DNA of 64,000 nucleotides from Thalassia testudinum (Eukaryota > Streptophyta > Magnoliopsida > Alismatales > Hydrocharitaceae): assembly GCA_037157565.1 (NCBI GenBank), contig JAZHRO010000073.1, positions 92,482,001 to 92,546,000 on the forward strand, given 5' to 3'. The notes under the pieces were generated by a model. It was given only the letters and a program-made list of their open reading frames with translations, was not told where the DNA came from and did not search any database. The translations under genes were made by a program, and so were the position numbers. Every line of letters begins with the position of its first letter. Positions within the stretch are counted from its first letter, which is position 1. Below are positions 1 through 11,807 of this stretch, in pieces.

Positions 1-1266
1 CCTAAGAATCTACTATAAGGATGAAAAGGTGAAGGGATTCCCATGCCAGTGTGGTTGTTGGACGTGGGGAACATGAACCTCCGTAGGAGAGACGGCAACG
101 AAGACAGGGAAAGGACGGCGATGGCTGGTATTACACGATGCGAAGGATGGTGAGGAAGATGAATCTTCCACTGGTATTGTGAAAGGATGACGAGAGGAGT
201 CGGAGAGAGACTGCTGGAGCTTGTGGAGAATTGAGTCCAAAGAGGAGAGATGAATAGGGGGAGTTCCAGCCGAATTTCAAGCTGAGGAGAATGGTTGAAC
301 CCTGGGGAGTATTTTATAGGTCTTAGGAAGAAGTTTTAAGCTTGGGAAGCAAGCTTCCCAAGCTTTAAAAGATCACCAGAGAAGGAAACTTCTTGATACC
401 CAAATCTCTCATGCACTCGCATGAGAGATTGGGAAAGATCTAGAGTACATGGACATGCTTAGATTGAAGGGAATTACGTGATGAATCTCCCTTCCAATTT
501 TGGAAGGGATTCATCAATCAATCACGGAGAAATCTCCTGTCAAAGATCGCCGGAGTAGGTTTTCTCCGCGATAATGGTGGAGGAACCTAATTGTGAAGAC
601 AACGAAGAAGTTAGGGGGCTGAATGTAAGGGTTTTTGAAAGTTGGGGGTATAAATGTAATCAGACAGGACCATTTTGCAAACTAAGTCAAGACAAGTTTT
701 CCTTGGGTCCAAATTTTGGTAAAAACCTAATTTTGACCTAAGTAATTCAATGGTGAAGTTGGATTTTGGTTTTTACCACATTTGGCTAGGTAATTTATGT
801 AAAAACCCAAATTAGGGCAAATATTTATCTGAGACACCATTTTAGGTTAAGATGGGTTCTAATGGCCGAATTGAAGATACTAAACCATAGAGAATATTTT
901 TCTATAATTTTTAGAGGGTTTAGATGAATTTTATCCTGACCAGAACCTTAATTAATTAAGTGGGTCTATTTTTAGGGTTTCAAAAGTCATTTAATTATCA
1001 AAACACACGCAAACCCTTTTCTGTATGATCAAACCCACTTGTTATCCAATTAAGACCATTTGACTTTTATTCAGTGCTTGAGAAAACCCGTGGTTGTACT
1101 GCATTCATGATAAGCTAGTAAAATTGTAGTTTTAATCCTAATTTCTTATTTTTCTCTAAGAATGTTTATACAGTGAGTTATGGTTCTCTGGCGGTTATGT
1201 TGGAGCATTTATTGACTCATTTGGGTTAAAATGAGCTAGTTATGGCTCATGATGGTATTCCCATCA
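1..1266 (-). mobile_element. Partial Athila-type LTR related to that of element J, cut by window edge
   Basis: Read on the minus strand, the LTR begins at 1266 with TGATGGGAATACCATCA, followed by the same CATGAGCCATAACTAGCTCA stretch that opens the LTR of element J at 52796. It runs off the left edge, so whether it is solo or part of a full element is unknown. A TATA-like box (CTATAAAATAC on minus) lies near 310-320. Three strong inverted repeats lie just upstream of it at 334-366, 403-430 and about 474-510. The insertion sits in a plus-strand gag fragment. No gene is seen inside; the short frames here look incidental. Confidence 0.8.
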
Positions 1267-1369
1267 ACCACTTTAGTCTAGACCACCAACGCACGAAATG
1301 TGAATGAAGAGCAGATGATCATGAGGCTTTTTCCCAACTCTCTCACGGATAAGATTGCACATTGGCATT
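1267..1369 (+). pseudogene. Athila gag fragment of the oldest element (E)
   Basis: The plus frame reads a short piece of capsid ending RNVNEEQMIMRLFPNSL..DK.AHW, nearly the same as the gag segment encoded at 17561-17806 on the minus strand. Element B then interrupts the reading, and the gag continues at 28763 on the far side. The fragment is therefore the left stump of one plus-strand Athila element whose 5' part lies outside the window. Confidence 0.8.
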
Positions 1370-3072
1370 TATTGAAGGTGGAAAAGTACGCGTTCAGAGC
1401 TGGATTCGAAAAGTCATCGTTGTAGTTCAAGTTGCAAAGAAATCCGTTCAACAGATAAAATTTATATCGAAAACTCCATAAAGAAATTTTGGGTCGAACA
1501 CAAGGAGGCTATGTCGATCTCAAAATCTGTAGTTATATTTTTTTTTGTATTTTTGTTTAAAGGGTGAAATAATCACAATGGAAGTAATATAAACAATAAG
1601 AGAGAGAGAGAAGGAATAATCACTTGGTATTCAAATAATGTTTTACAACTAGGAAAGCAGGAAATGATTACACTAGAAAGCAGGAAATTGTTACAACTAG
1701 AAAGTAGGAAATTCTACTCTAGAAAGCGATAAAAGAAAGGAGAGAGAAATTATCCTCCTCGATGAATGCTTGGAGGACGAGCCGGACGAAGGTGATGCCT
1801 GGAAGATGGAGGACGAGGTGGGAAGAAGGAGGATGAGGTCGGAAGAACGGGAATGAGGCAGCACGTCGTCGTTGTCGCAGGACCAGCTTACGAAATGGGG
1901 GCGAAAACTTGGCTTTAGCTCTTGAGGAGCATCCTGGGTGTGGGACAAGCTTCTCTTAAGCTTTGGAGAGGGAGAGAGGAGAAGGAAGGGATGAGAAATT
2001 CATAGGGTAGGGGTCTCCTTTTATAGTTGCAAAGATTGGGGGCATTTTGGACATTTCAACATCAAAAACATTAATTCAGGACCTCTAGTGACGGATTTAT
2101 CCGTCACTAAAGGCCTGAACATGGCCGATGTATGCGCACAGTACGTGCTCGCTCACCTTCGACTGCCTCAAATGCATACGCACATTCACGCACAATTAAC
2201 CGTCCGATCTCAAGATCGGACGGCTTAAAACACTCCTTGCCAACGTCGCGCGCCTGTGTGCGATCATGCATCCGGAGTGGCATGCGATCGTGTGTGGATG
2301 TTGGACACGATAAGATAGCACCGCGTTGCACCTTTCGAAGCCACTCGATGAAGATTATGTGGCGTAATTGCTCCCGTGCTTGTGCCCGTCTTTATTTGGA
2401 GGCTGGGCAGGATTCGAACGTGCACCTATCAGAGCTCGTAGAGTGCTAGACCAACCCGTTGCGGCGGCTTCCTTGCCTCGTTTAGGAATTAGGCGTGCGC
2501 GACCTGTGACCGTTGGATGGAGATCAAACGGCCCAGATCGTCTATGCCTTTGCCTTCAAAAGTTGAACGGAGGGGGGTGCTAGGTGTAGATGGTTGGGAT
2601 GGTGCCACTTGGCACCATCCTGACCGTCCGTCTTCTTTGTGTTGTAGACAATGCCACGAATGTCAGATTGGACCAATTTTGACGTCGTTAGGCTACAATC
2701 GTCGTTCTAAACCCATCCGTGTGGTTGGATTTGTCGTCTGAGGTGCAGATTAACACCATCTTTGCCCTTGATCTTTATGGTTCCTCGGTGTCTATCTGGT
2801 GTTGCGGATGCCCGATTAGGGCAATCTTGGAGTCGTTGAACTCCAATCGTCACCCTGATCAGATCCGTATGGTTGGATCTTCGATCTGATGCCCTGATAC
2901 AAACTTGCCCTGTCCTTAACCATAAAAGGAGATAATTACTATACAATTTACACAACTTGACCTAAATTCATGATTATGCATGTTATGCAATATTTACAAT
3001 GTATGATGCTAAAAATGGTACTAAGAACATGCATTAATAGATATTTTAGGGTAATCAGATGCTTGCACATCA
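1370..3072 (-). repeat. 3' LTR of element B
   Basis: About 1.7 kb, matching 19318-20264 plus 28003-28762. On the minus strand it starts TGATGTGC at 3072, next to the PPT (TAGGCATGGGGGTG on minus, 3073-3085). The TATA box (CTATAAAAGGAG on minus) is at about 2017-2028. Two strong inverted repeats lie upstream of it (2086-2109 and 2200-2223), and a tRNA-like stretch at 2405-2470. The start at 1370 reads TATTGAAGG instead of the TGCTGAAGG seen in the other copy, so the terminal dinucleotide has mutated. Confidence 0.85.
2405..2470 (-). other. tRNA-like A/B-box stretch inside LTR of B
   Basis: On the minus strand there is an A-box-like GGTTGGTCTAG and, about 35 bases later, a B-box-like GTTCGAATCC, in tRNA order. 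The acceptor and T stems do not pair properly, so this is not a working tRNA gene. The other B LTR has the matching stretch at 28090-28157, so it is an inherited part of the LTR. Confidence 0.5.
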
Positions 3073-3754
3073 CACCCCCATGCCTATCTTTTGCTAGTCC
3101 TTAACAAGAACTATATGTTATTTATAAAAGAATTAGGTTGGATTACTTGGGCACAAATCATTTTTAACATTAAGAAATTTTTACTTAAAACCTGAACTTT
3201 CAAAGACACAACAGCACCTGCGTATCTGCCACAATGCAGACCGCCTCAAGCCCTCGCCTTATTCAAAGAAAGATCACTTTTTCTTCTTTTCTATTTTTTT
3301 TGGATTTTTGAGTATAGGGTTACAAAGTGGCTTTCTATGGCCACTCAACCCACCCAAGATTTGATGAGAACCCTAAGTTCTAAGTATCTTTTTGTGAATG
3401 TGATGGACTCATTAATCGGTAATCAGAACAGACTTCGGGTTCTACGCCCCATGGTGACCTTAGAAAGAAATCTACCTAAAGGTCTATCTATACGAACAGT
3501 AGCTTTCTCCCTACTTTAATTTTTTATGGGGTCAGCACAAGGGTGAATCCAGTGTATATCTCCCTGGCTTATTCTACCTCTCCACTTCTTCTGAAGTGTT
3601 TTGGAAATTTTTAGTGCATTTCTTGAGCTGGGTTCTGGACAACTAGTCGATGAGCTGTTACCACCGACAACTTGCCAGCCATACTCGTGCGGCGAAGTGT
3701 GGCTTATTTGTTTTGTTTCATTTTCTTTTTGACTTTCTTTTTCTTTTTAAGTAG
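3073..3754 (-). other. 3' untranslated region and PPT of element B
   Basis: No gene seen. On the minus strand the region ends with a small hairpin (TTGTTAAGGACTAGCAA, 3091-3107) followed by the polypurine tract AGGCATGGGGGTG (3073-3085) abutting the 3' LTR. The remainder, ending at the GTGAC target site of element A, resembles other Athila 3' regions. Part (AACTTGCCAGCCATA) is echoed at 9759-9773, on the far side of A. Confidence 0.7.
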
Positions 3755-3759
3755 GTGAC

Positions 3760-4492
3760 TGTTGAACATTCGAATTGCTACGCTAACCTGTTTGGTTTTA
3801 AAACCTTGCCGTTATAGCTTGAAAGCGAAGAATTCATGTTCAACAAATAAAATTTATACCGAAATTGAAATTTTGGGTCTAACACAGGGAGGTTACGTTG
3901 ATCTATATTCGCAATTATATTTTTTTAGAATTTTTCTTAAAAAGTGAGGTGATGTAATTACAATGAAGCTATCAGACTAAAAGGAAGAGAGAGAGAGAGA
4001 ACATGCATTCAATATTTCAAAATGTTTATACAATAAAACCAAATAAGGATTACACTAGAAAGCAGAAAATCAGCTACACTAGAAAGCAGGAAAATTCTAC
4101 ATTATAAAGCTAAAAAGAAGAATGGGAGAGAGAAGTTATCCTCCACGATGATCGCTTGGAGGATGAGCCGGACGGGACAACTCCTGGACGAAGGAGAACG
4201 GAGCAGGACGAAGGAGGACGAAGCAGAAGAATGGGAACGGGGCAGCACGTCGTCATCATCACAGGATCCACTTCCGAATGAGGATGAAAATTTGGATTTT
4301 ATCTCTCAAGGAGCATCCCGGGTGTGGGACAAGCTTCTCTTGAGCTTTGAAGAGGTAGAGAAGAGAAGGAAGGGATGAGAATTTCATGTGGAGGGGGTCT
4401 CCTTTTATAGTTGCAAGGAGTGGGGGCAAATTGGTCATTACATCTTTAAAACATTAAATAAGAGGTCTTTAGTGATGGATAAAATCATCACC
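3760..4492 (-). repeat. Truncated 3' LTR of element A
   Basis: Matches the first about 740 bases (plus-strand order) of the intact right LTR at 8003, starting TGTTGAAC at both sites, with GA-rich microsatellite and TATA region (about 4403-4412) in common. Homology stops after about 4490, at the deletion junction. Confidence 0.85.
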
Positions 4493-6759
4493 TCGTGGGT
4501 TTGTGACCGAGTGGTCCGCTAACTGTAGCGTTACTGAAGTTGGCCAAAGTTCACCTAACCTTACGGGAAGTAGAAATTAGGTTGATGGATGCACCCAGAT
4601 CCAAAAGTGCTCTATCAAATGTGTAATCTCCGATAATGCAAGAAATCAATGGAGCACAAGGATCTCTCTTTTTCTAAGGGAGGTAGTGCAGGATAACAGA
4701 ACTAGCCTGCTCAAAGAGTACCACCTTCCTCGGAACAGATTCTCTCGACTTACGCTTTTGTGTACATAATTCCTTTAAAAATCTTTCATAAGTCGGTATG
4801 TGCTTGATAGCATCAAGAAGTGGAATATTGATCTCAACATTCTTAAATAGATTTAGAAGCTCCTCATTGCTATCAACAGACTTCTTCTTCTTTGGTTTGG
4901 CTAAGGCTTCAGGAAAAGGAACAGGAGTCAAATCTTTGGAATCAGGTTCCTGAGCCTTGATTTCTCCTCTCGAATTCTCCTCTCTCTCCTTAGGTTCTTC
5001 AGGATTCAAAAGATCAGAATAGTGTGGTTGTGGATCCTAATCCTGCTTACCACTCCTTAAAGTGACAGAATTTACTGATGCATAAGAATTTGGGTCTTGG
5101 GGAGGGTTAGGAAAGATTGGAGGGGCTTGCTTAACCATGAATTGTTGATTTGCAGAAGAAGAAGAAGACGAGGAACCCTGCTCAACCACCTGAGCATGTG
5201 CGTGTGGGTTCCTCTGATTTCCGTACCGGTTGGGATGGTAGAGATTCGGGTTGACGAGAGTTAGAAATGAGCCCAGATTGCAAGTTGCCTAGCGAATTTT
5301 TCATTTGCTTCATGAGCTGGAGCATGGATCCTTGCATCTCTACCATTTGACGGTTCAAATCAGCCTGCCCTGCGGGTTGACGGACATTCCAAGCTGGCTG
5401 ATTGACCTGATTCGGAGGCAACTGAGAATATACTTGACCCTGACTCATTGGTCATTGTGGAGCATAGTTGCCGGGTCGGAATTGGGTCTATTGCCTCTGA
5501 TTTTTCCAAGAGAAGTTAGGGTGGTTTCTCCAACCTGGATTATAGGCATTCGAGTAGGGGTTGGATCTAACATTCTCTTGTACAGCACAGACATCCTCAT
5601 AGGGTGAGGATGGAGAGAAAGAAAGGGAAGGATCAGAAAAACTGGGATCAAAGGCCCCAGTTTGGAACCCGTGGGGTTTCAAAAAATGCTGACTCACAGG
5701 TTGAGCCACATCGAGTTGATTCACGAACTCCCGTCCAGAAGGAGCTCGTGAGGAATGGAATCTCGAATTTTGGGATTGAGTGGATCGAGAGTTGTTCATA
5801 GAATTGCTAGCCATCCACTCTTCCATTCTCTTAGCAACCAAGTCCACCTTATCAAGTTTTTGACAAATCAATTCCATATCAAATGAATGAGAGTCATGGA
5901 CTTCATTGACTTTTGATCTGGGCTGCTGGGACCGCTTAAATGTATCCATGGAGGCATGATTGATTGAATTTTCACTCATTTACTCAAATAAATCATGTGC
6001 ACTATCTGCATCTTTATTGAGGAAATTGCCTCCGCAAGAAGCATCCACATGATTTCTGAGTTGCTCAGTCAACCCATGATAGAAGATCTGTACGAGTTGC
6101 CATTTTGGCACCTCGTGGTGTGGACACCTCCGCAATAAGTCCTAGAATCGCTCCTAAGCCACATGAAACTACTCCCCCAGCCACTGGGTAAAGGTAGTGA
6201 TTGCTCGTCTCAAAGCATTGGTACGTTCGACTGGGAAGAATTTCTTCAGAAAGGTCGATTTCAACTCAATCCAAGTTGTAATTGGTCTTCCTATTGTCCT
6301 ATTCCAATGCACGGCCTTATCCCTAAGAGAGTGGGGGAAGAGCCTGATGATCATTTGCTCCTCGTTTATGTTTCGAGCCTTGCTGGTCTGGACCAAAGTG
6401 GTTAAGTCCTCAAAGTGCTGAAACGGATCTTCGGAGCCAAGCCCATGATAATGTTTAATCAGGCTTAACACCTGGGGCTTGATTTCTACGTCACCGACTG
6501 GAATCTGGACGTCGGGACGTTCCCCGTAATTTGAAAGATCATAAAAATCCTTCAAGGGCTGAGCGTCCTGCATTCTCTGGAACCATTCCTGCATTCTCTG
6601 CATTTGTTCCAGCTGCCTTCGAAATTCTTCCTGTGGATTTCCAAGCAGAGGAGGTTGTTGTTCGGCCATGGGATCAATTTGACCAAAATCCAAGTTACTC
6701 CTCCTAGAATGTACTAATGGTCCTTCCAATCGGGGGTTCATTAACCGTCTTCCCAGCAT
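4493..6759 (-). pseudogene. gag and protease-region remnant of element A
   Basis: The minus-strand reading starts at 6759 with MLGRRLMNPRLEGP. The capsid region follows ([49 protein letters not shown]) in an open stretch to 6169. It continues through 5979-5488 ([13 protein letters not shown], an Athila gag signature), 5448-5182, and 5009-4674 (SKDLTPVPFPEALAKPKKKKS, INIPLLDAIKHIPTYERFLKELCTQ, the linker before protease). Stops and frameshifts separate these pieces, and the sequence ends in the protease region at the deletion. Gag would form the particle around the element RNA; this copy cannot. No CCHC knuckle is seen. Confidence 0.9.
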
Positions 6760-7981
6760 AAACTAGGAGAAGGTCGGAAGGACTGGCGATAGGGACCCTG
6801 CAACACAACAAAACAAGGCTATCCTTAAGTGGGGTAGCCTAAGGATCTACTGACTCCCAAAACCCGCCTTAAGACTATAAATGATTTACCCTAATTGCAT
6901 CTGTTTAATCCAACCAGCTAGAAGGAGGGACTGGGGAGATGGTTCTTCCTTCGGCTTTCACCTCCGGTTCCTAGTGTACCCCCCAGCCGCGGTCATTTGA
7001 TGCTACTCCCATAGCTAGACATCAGATTAATCAGTACAAGTAGGTTAATCAAAAATAATCTTAGACTAGGCCTTGAAGAGCGAATCAGACCTTAAGGCCA
7101 ACGTCTACTCAATTTTATTAAGGCTTGGGATTGTGTTGCTTATGGAATGTGATGAGCCGTTAAAATGGGTTGTGCCCTTAATGATTGATTGAGATTTGTG
7201 TAAGTGCATGCACAACCAGAGTTTTCAAGCAAGATTATTTGTGATGCGTGAATTTTAATGTTCAAATCTTGCTTAAGTAGCTTTTAAGGTTTCAAATTAG
7301 GTGGATTGCAATCAAGTTTCTAGGCAAACCAAGTTGTAAAACACGGGTGAAGATTATTTTCCTTTAAAACTAGAAAGAAAGTGGAGTGCCTGGAATAGAC
7401 CTTGATTGAAAACCCTAAGAAGGAGCTACTTGATGAGTTGATTTTAAATAGAGTGGTGCAGCCCAAACAACTCAAACAATTGGCTACAAATGCACCACTA
7501 AGTTAGGCACTCAAAGATTGTTAACCTAGAATGATTTCTACTCTGTTATGTGTTGCTTTGTGTGTACCGATTCCACAGATCAGAACCTGGTTGAGAAACA
7601 AATCAATTTGATTAAGTGCCTTGAATGTGGGTGTATGTTGTGTTTGTTGAAAATTACCCCACAAGATTATCTTTTTGTTGTTTTTTTTTTTTTATAAATG
7701 AGGGTGGAATGAATGTGAGTGAGAATCCAAACAACCAAACTATTCTTAGGATTTATGCAAACACCTAGGTTAATTGGAATTTGGATTTAATGTGGCGAAT
7801 GAAATCTATGGAGGGGGAAAGAATGGGGAGCACTTACAGTTGTCTTCAACTGCACTTTACTCCAGTCTACCGCTTGATGATTCCCTGATGGAGGTCTCTG
7901 CAAAATAATAGACACAAGAGAAAGCAAGTTAGAAAACAATAAAGTGCAAGAAATGCGAAAAGAAGATTGGAAATCGTTGCC
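6760..7981 (-). other. 5' leader of element A, no gene seen
   Basis: Noncoding sequence between PBS and gag, about 1.2 kb. It aligns by eye with the leader of B at 18095-19296 (shared CCCCCCAGCCGC and ACACCTAGGTTAATT stretches), so A and B are close relatives. Confidence 0.7.
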
Positions 7982-7999
7982 TCCCCAGCAACGACGCTA
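7982..7999 (-). promoter_or_regulatory. Degenerate tRNA-Asp primer-binding site of element A
   Basis: On the minus strand it reads TAGCGTCGTTGCTGGGGA against the expected TGGCGCCGTTGCCGGGGA (complement of the plant tRNA-Asp 3' end). It lies three bases inside the LTR end. Confidence 0.8.
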
Positions 8000-8002
8000 A
8001 AA

Positions 8003-9665
8003 TGTTGAACGTTCGAATTGCTTTGTTAATGTGTTTGGTTTTAAAACCTTGTCGTTGTAGCTTGAAATCGAAGAATTCGTGTTCAACAAATAAAATTTAT
8101 ACCAAAATTGAAATTCCGGGTCGAACATAGGGAGGCTACGTCGATCTATATTCGTAATTATATTTTTTTAAAATTTTTCTTAAAAAGTGAGGCGATGCAA
8201 TTACAATGAAGCTATTAGACTAAAAGGAAGAGAGAGAGAGAGAGAGAAAACATGCATTCAATATTTCAAAATGTTTATACAATAAAACCAAATAAGGATT
8301 ACACTAGAAAGCGGGAAATCAGCTACACTAGAAAGCAGAAAAATTCTACACTAGAAAGCTAAAAAGAAGAATGGGAGAGAGAAGTTATCCTCCTCGACGA
8401 TCGCTTGGAGGATGAGTCGGACGGGACGACGACTGGATGAAGGAGAAAGGAGCAAGATGAAGGAGGACGAAGTAGAAGAATGGGAACGGGTCAGCACGTC
8501 GTCGTTGTCGCGGGATCCACTTCTGAATGAGGATGAAAATTTGGACTTTATCTTGCGAGGAGGATCCCGGGTGTAGGACAAGCTTCTCTTGAGCTTTGGA
8601 GAGGTAGAGAAGTGAAGGAATGGATGAGAATTTCGTGTGGATGGGGTCTCCTTTTATAGTTGCAAGGAGTGGGGGCAAATTGGTCATTACATCTTTAAAA
8701 CATTAAATAAGGGGTCTTTAGTGACGGATAAAATCGTCGCTAAAGCCCCATCGTGGGTGTAGTGGACTTTGAACGCACGGCTGCTTGCTTCCACGCATGC
8801 CTTACGCTCACCGCACGTCCAGATGATTTCAGCCGTCCGATCGCGAGATCGGACGGCTTAAATCGCACCTTCGCCCTCCTCGTTGCGCGCCCGCCTGCGT
8901 TCGATGGTGCATCCTTGCCTCGCGTGAAATAGCACGTGGGTGCTATTGGATGATCTGAGCCACCCACAGCCGATCGGGCGGTCAACTTTAATCATGCGCG
9001 CCCACAGATCGTGAGTCGAACCCGCGTCTTGTGAACTCACAACGCCTCACGACCGCCGCACTACGCTAAGGAATGTGTCGCGCAGACGATTTGAGGCACA
9101 TGCGTCCACAGCCATTGGATCAAGATCCATTGGCTAAGAAGGGCGGATGCAGGGGCTTCAGCAGTTCTGTGCGAGCGATTGGGTGGCCGAGATGGTGCCA
9201 CGTGGTGCCATCTTGGCCGTCCATCTTCTGGATGATGTAGATGGTGCCACGGTGTCGGATTGACTCGATTTTTATGTCGTTAGGCTACGATCGCCGATCT
9301 GAATCCATCCGTGCGGTCAGATTTGTCGTTTGAAGTGCACATTTACACCATCTTGGCTCTTGATCTTCTAGGATTCCCCGGTCACTATCTGATGCTACAG
9401 ATGCCTGATTAGAGTGATCTTGGAATCGTTGAACTCCAATCATCGCCCTGATCACATTTGTATGGTTGGATCTTTGATCCGAAGCCTCGATAAAAAGTTT
9501 GCCTTGTCCAAGCACATAAAAGGAGACAATTAACCTCCATTTTATTCAAACTACTCTAAATGCAAGATGATGCATGTTATGCAATATTTATATCATGCAA
9601 TGCAATCCTTTGCTTAAGAACATGCATAAATAGACATCTTAAGTAGTGTAAATGTGTTTACATCA
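8003..9665 (-). repeat. Intact 5' LTR of element A
   Basis: 1663 bases, TG...CA ends (TGATGTAAAC on minus at 9665). The TATA box on minus is at about 8650-8661. A 12-bp perfect inverted repeat lies upstream of it (8831-8858, arms AGCCGTCCGATC and GATCGGACGGCT, loop GCGA). A tRNA-like stretch lies at 9011-9070. A (GA)n microsatellite is at about 8227-8248. Confidence 0.88.
9011..9070 (-). other. tRNA-like A/B-box stretch inside LTR of A
   Basis: The minus strand reads CTTAGCGTAGTGCGG (close to a pol III A box) and, about 30 bases on, GGGTTCGACTC (close to a B box), with an anticodon-arm-like GGCGTTGTGAGTTCACAAG between. The T stem is imperfect. It sits at the equivalent LTR position to the one in B. 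Confidence 0.5.
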
Positions 9666-9670
9666 GTGAC

Positions 9671-10347
9671 TTCCTTGGTCTAAGATTTACCTAAAGGCAG
9701 CAAGAAGAGAGTGGTCTAGTGCCTGGGCTCTAGACAACCTACCTATGGGTTGTTACCCACGATAACTTGCCAGCCATATCACCCTAGAACGTTCATTAGC
9801 TACCCAATTTCCATTAGGACCGCCAAACAACGAGTTAGTGATGAATAGTGTGTAGATGCTTAGACTTAAAGTTCCCACAAATCAGAGGGCGGGTTGATAA
9901 GTCGTGTACTTATCACCCAAACTTATTTAATCAAATTAAAATAGAATTCAGAAGGGCGAGGACTCGATAAACAAATCCACATTTTAGTGGATATTTGGGC
10001 TGATTAAGCCCAAAGACCTGAAGTGTCTTAGTGTTCAGATCCTACTATAATATTTCCTAAGATTGAAAGGTCCTAATGTCCAAGTATTCCTTCCTAATTC
10101 AATTTTTTTTTATAAAGAAAAACAGGTAGAATTTACAAAAATTCCATAGAGCTGAAAAAATGATTCAAAAATGAATCCACCCCCCCATGCCTAGCTGATG
10201 CAATGTCTGCATTGGGAATAAAAGACATGAAAGGAAGGGTAGAATGCAGAAAATATCACCTGAATATGAAGCTTGGGTTAGCTATGAGTGAGACTATACA
10301 ACTATTGAGTTTAATGTCGTTCACTAGGCGTAGTCTAGCGAAAGAAG
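9671..10347 (-). other. 3' region of element B downstream of pol, with internal polypurine motif
   Basis: No gene seen. On the minus strand, shortly after the integrase end, CAATGCAGACATTGCA leads into TAGGCATGGGGGGG (10179-10215). This is the same kind of second, internal polypurine motif found after the ORFs of J, C and D. Confidence 0.7.
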
Positions 10348-11807
10348 TCACAACATAGCTAGAGCAACCGTGCCTGAGACGGGTTCTGGAATAGTACGGT
10401 CAATAACAGTCTTTAGACCTTGACCGTTGACTTTGAGTGAATTACCCATCTTCAGGTCAAAGGTCTGAACAGCCCCGTTTGAAAATATATGATCAATAAT
10501 GAACGGGCCATTCCATTTTAACCTAAGTTTGCCGAAAAAGAGCTTAAGTCGAGAATCGAAGAGCCAAACCTTCTGGTTCGGCTCAAAGCTCTTATAGGAA
10601 ATCAATTGGTCATGAAGAGCTTTGGTCTGAACCTTGTAGATCTTGGCATTCTCGTACGCGTCATTTCTAAGCTCCTCCAACTCAGATAGTTGGAGTTTCC
10701 TGGTCTTCTCTGCTAAACTCAGATCTAGATTGCAATGCTTGATTGCCCAGAATGCCCTATGTTCAATTTCAATAGGTCAATGGCACACCTTTCCATACAC
10801 CAGACAAAACAGAGTCTTGCTGATGGGCGTTTTATATGTTGTACGATAGGCCCAAAGAGTGTCCTCAAGCTTTTGAGTCCAGTCTTTGCGATCAAGCATA
10901 ACTATTTTCTGCAGAATATTCTTGATCTCCCGATTGGAGATCTCGGCTTGTCCATTCGTCTGGGGATGGTAAGGTGTGGAGATTCTGTGATTAACCCCAT
11001 ATTTTGCTAGCAAATTATGGAATTGGGCATTAGTGAAATGAGTACCACCATCACTGATGGTGGCCCTCGAAATCCTGAATCAGCTGAAGATGTTCTTCTT
11101 GACAAAATCTATAACCACCTTGTGGTCATTGCTTCGAGTAGGAATAGCCTCGATCCACTTGGACACGTAATCAACAGCGATGAGAATGTATTGATGTCCA
11201 AATGAAGGGAGGAAGGGCCCCATGAAGTCGATGCCCCAAATGTCGAAGATTTCGACAGGAGAATTGGGTTTAGGGGCATCATGTCTCTCTTGGTTATTCT
11301 CCCAAGTGCCTGGCATCGAGAACACGACCTCGAGAATTCCTGGGCATCCTTGAATAGAGATGGCCAATAAAATCCAGATTGCAAAATTTTTGCAGCCATC
11401 TTTTTCCCGGAGAAGTGTCCACCACATGTAGATGTATGGCAGAACTCAAGTATACTCTTGAATTCGTTCTCCAAAACACATCGACGAATAATCTAATCAA
11501 AGTCGATGCGGTACAGTTTAGGGTGCTCCCAGAAGTAATATTTGGCCTCAAATTTGAGTCTATCTTGTTGTTGCTTGGTCAAATCCTAGTAAATTTGACC
11601 AACGGTCAAATAATTAACGATGTTAGCAAACCATGGGGTTTGAACACCTGAAACTGTAAGGATGGTTTCGTCTAGAAAAGTATCAGCAATCGGATTATCC
11701 AGGCGAGAAGAATCACTCAGAAGTCTTGACCGATGATCCACCACCACATTCTGTACCTTGGATTTATTCTTGATTTCAAGATCAAACTCTTAAAGCAGAA
11801 GAATCCA
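10348..11807 (-). pseudogene. Integrase region of element B pol (broken)
   Basis: Read right to left. The H2C2 zinc region is at 11474-11109 ([14 protein letters not shown] ... SCSRCQALG). The core starts [18 protein letters not shown] (frame of 11427-11080) and continues [27 protein letters not shown] (11013-10777). The C-terminal KLRLKWNGPFIID region is at 10680-10348. Frameshifts join these pieces, and TGA/TAG codons occur between them. In a live element integrase inserts the cDNA. No chromodomain follows, as expected for Athila. Identity to the integrase of J is obvious, but this copy is clearly older. Confidence 0.9.

Larger units (their letters stand above)
3760..9665 (-). mobile_element. 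Element A: internally deleted Athila-type retrotransposon, target duplication GTGAC
   Basis: Flanked by perfect GTGAC repeats at 3755-3759 and 9666-9670. The right end is a complete 5' LTR (8003-9665, minus orientation), followed leftward by PBS, leader, gag and the start of protease. The left end is a 3' LTR cut short at about 4492, where it joins protease-region sequence directly. One deletion therefore removed RT, RNase H, integrase, the 3' region and the U3 part of the 3' LTR. Intact duplications with a lost middle show the deletion came after insertion into B. Confidence 0.9.
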
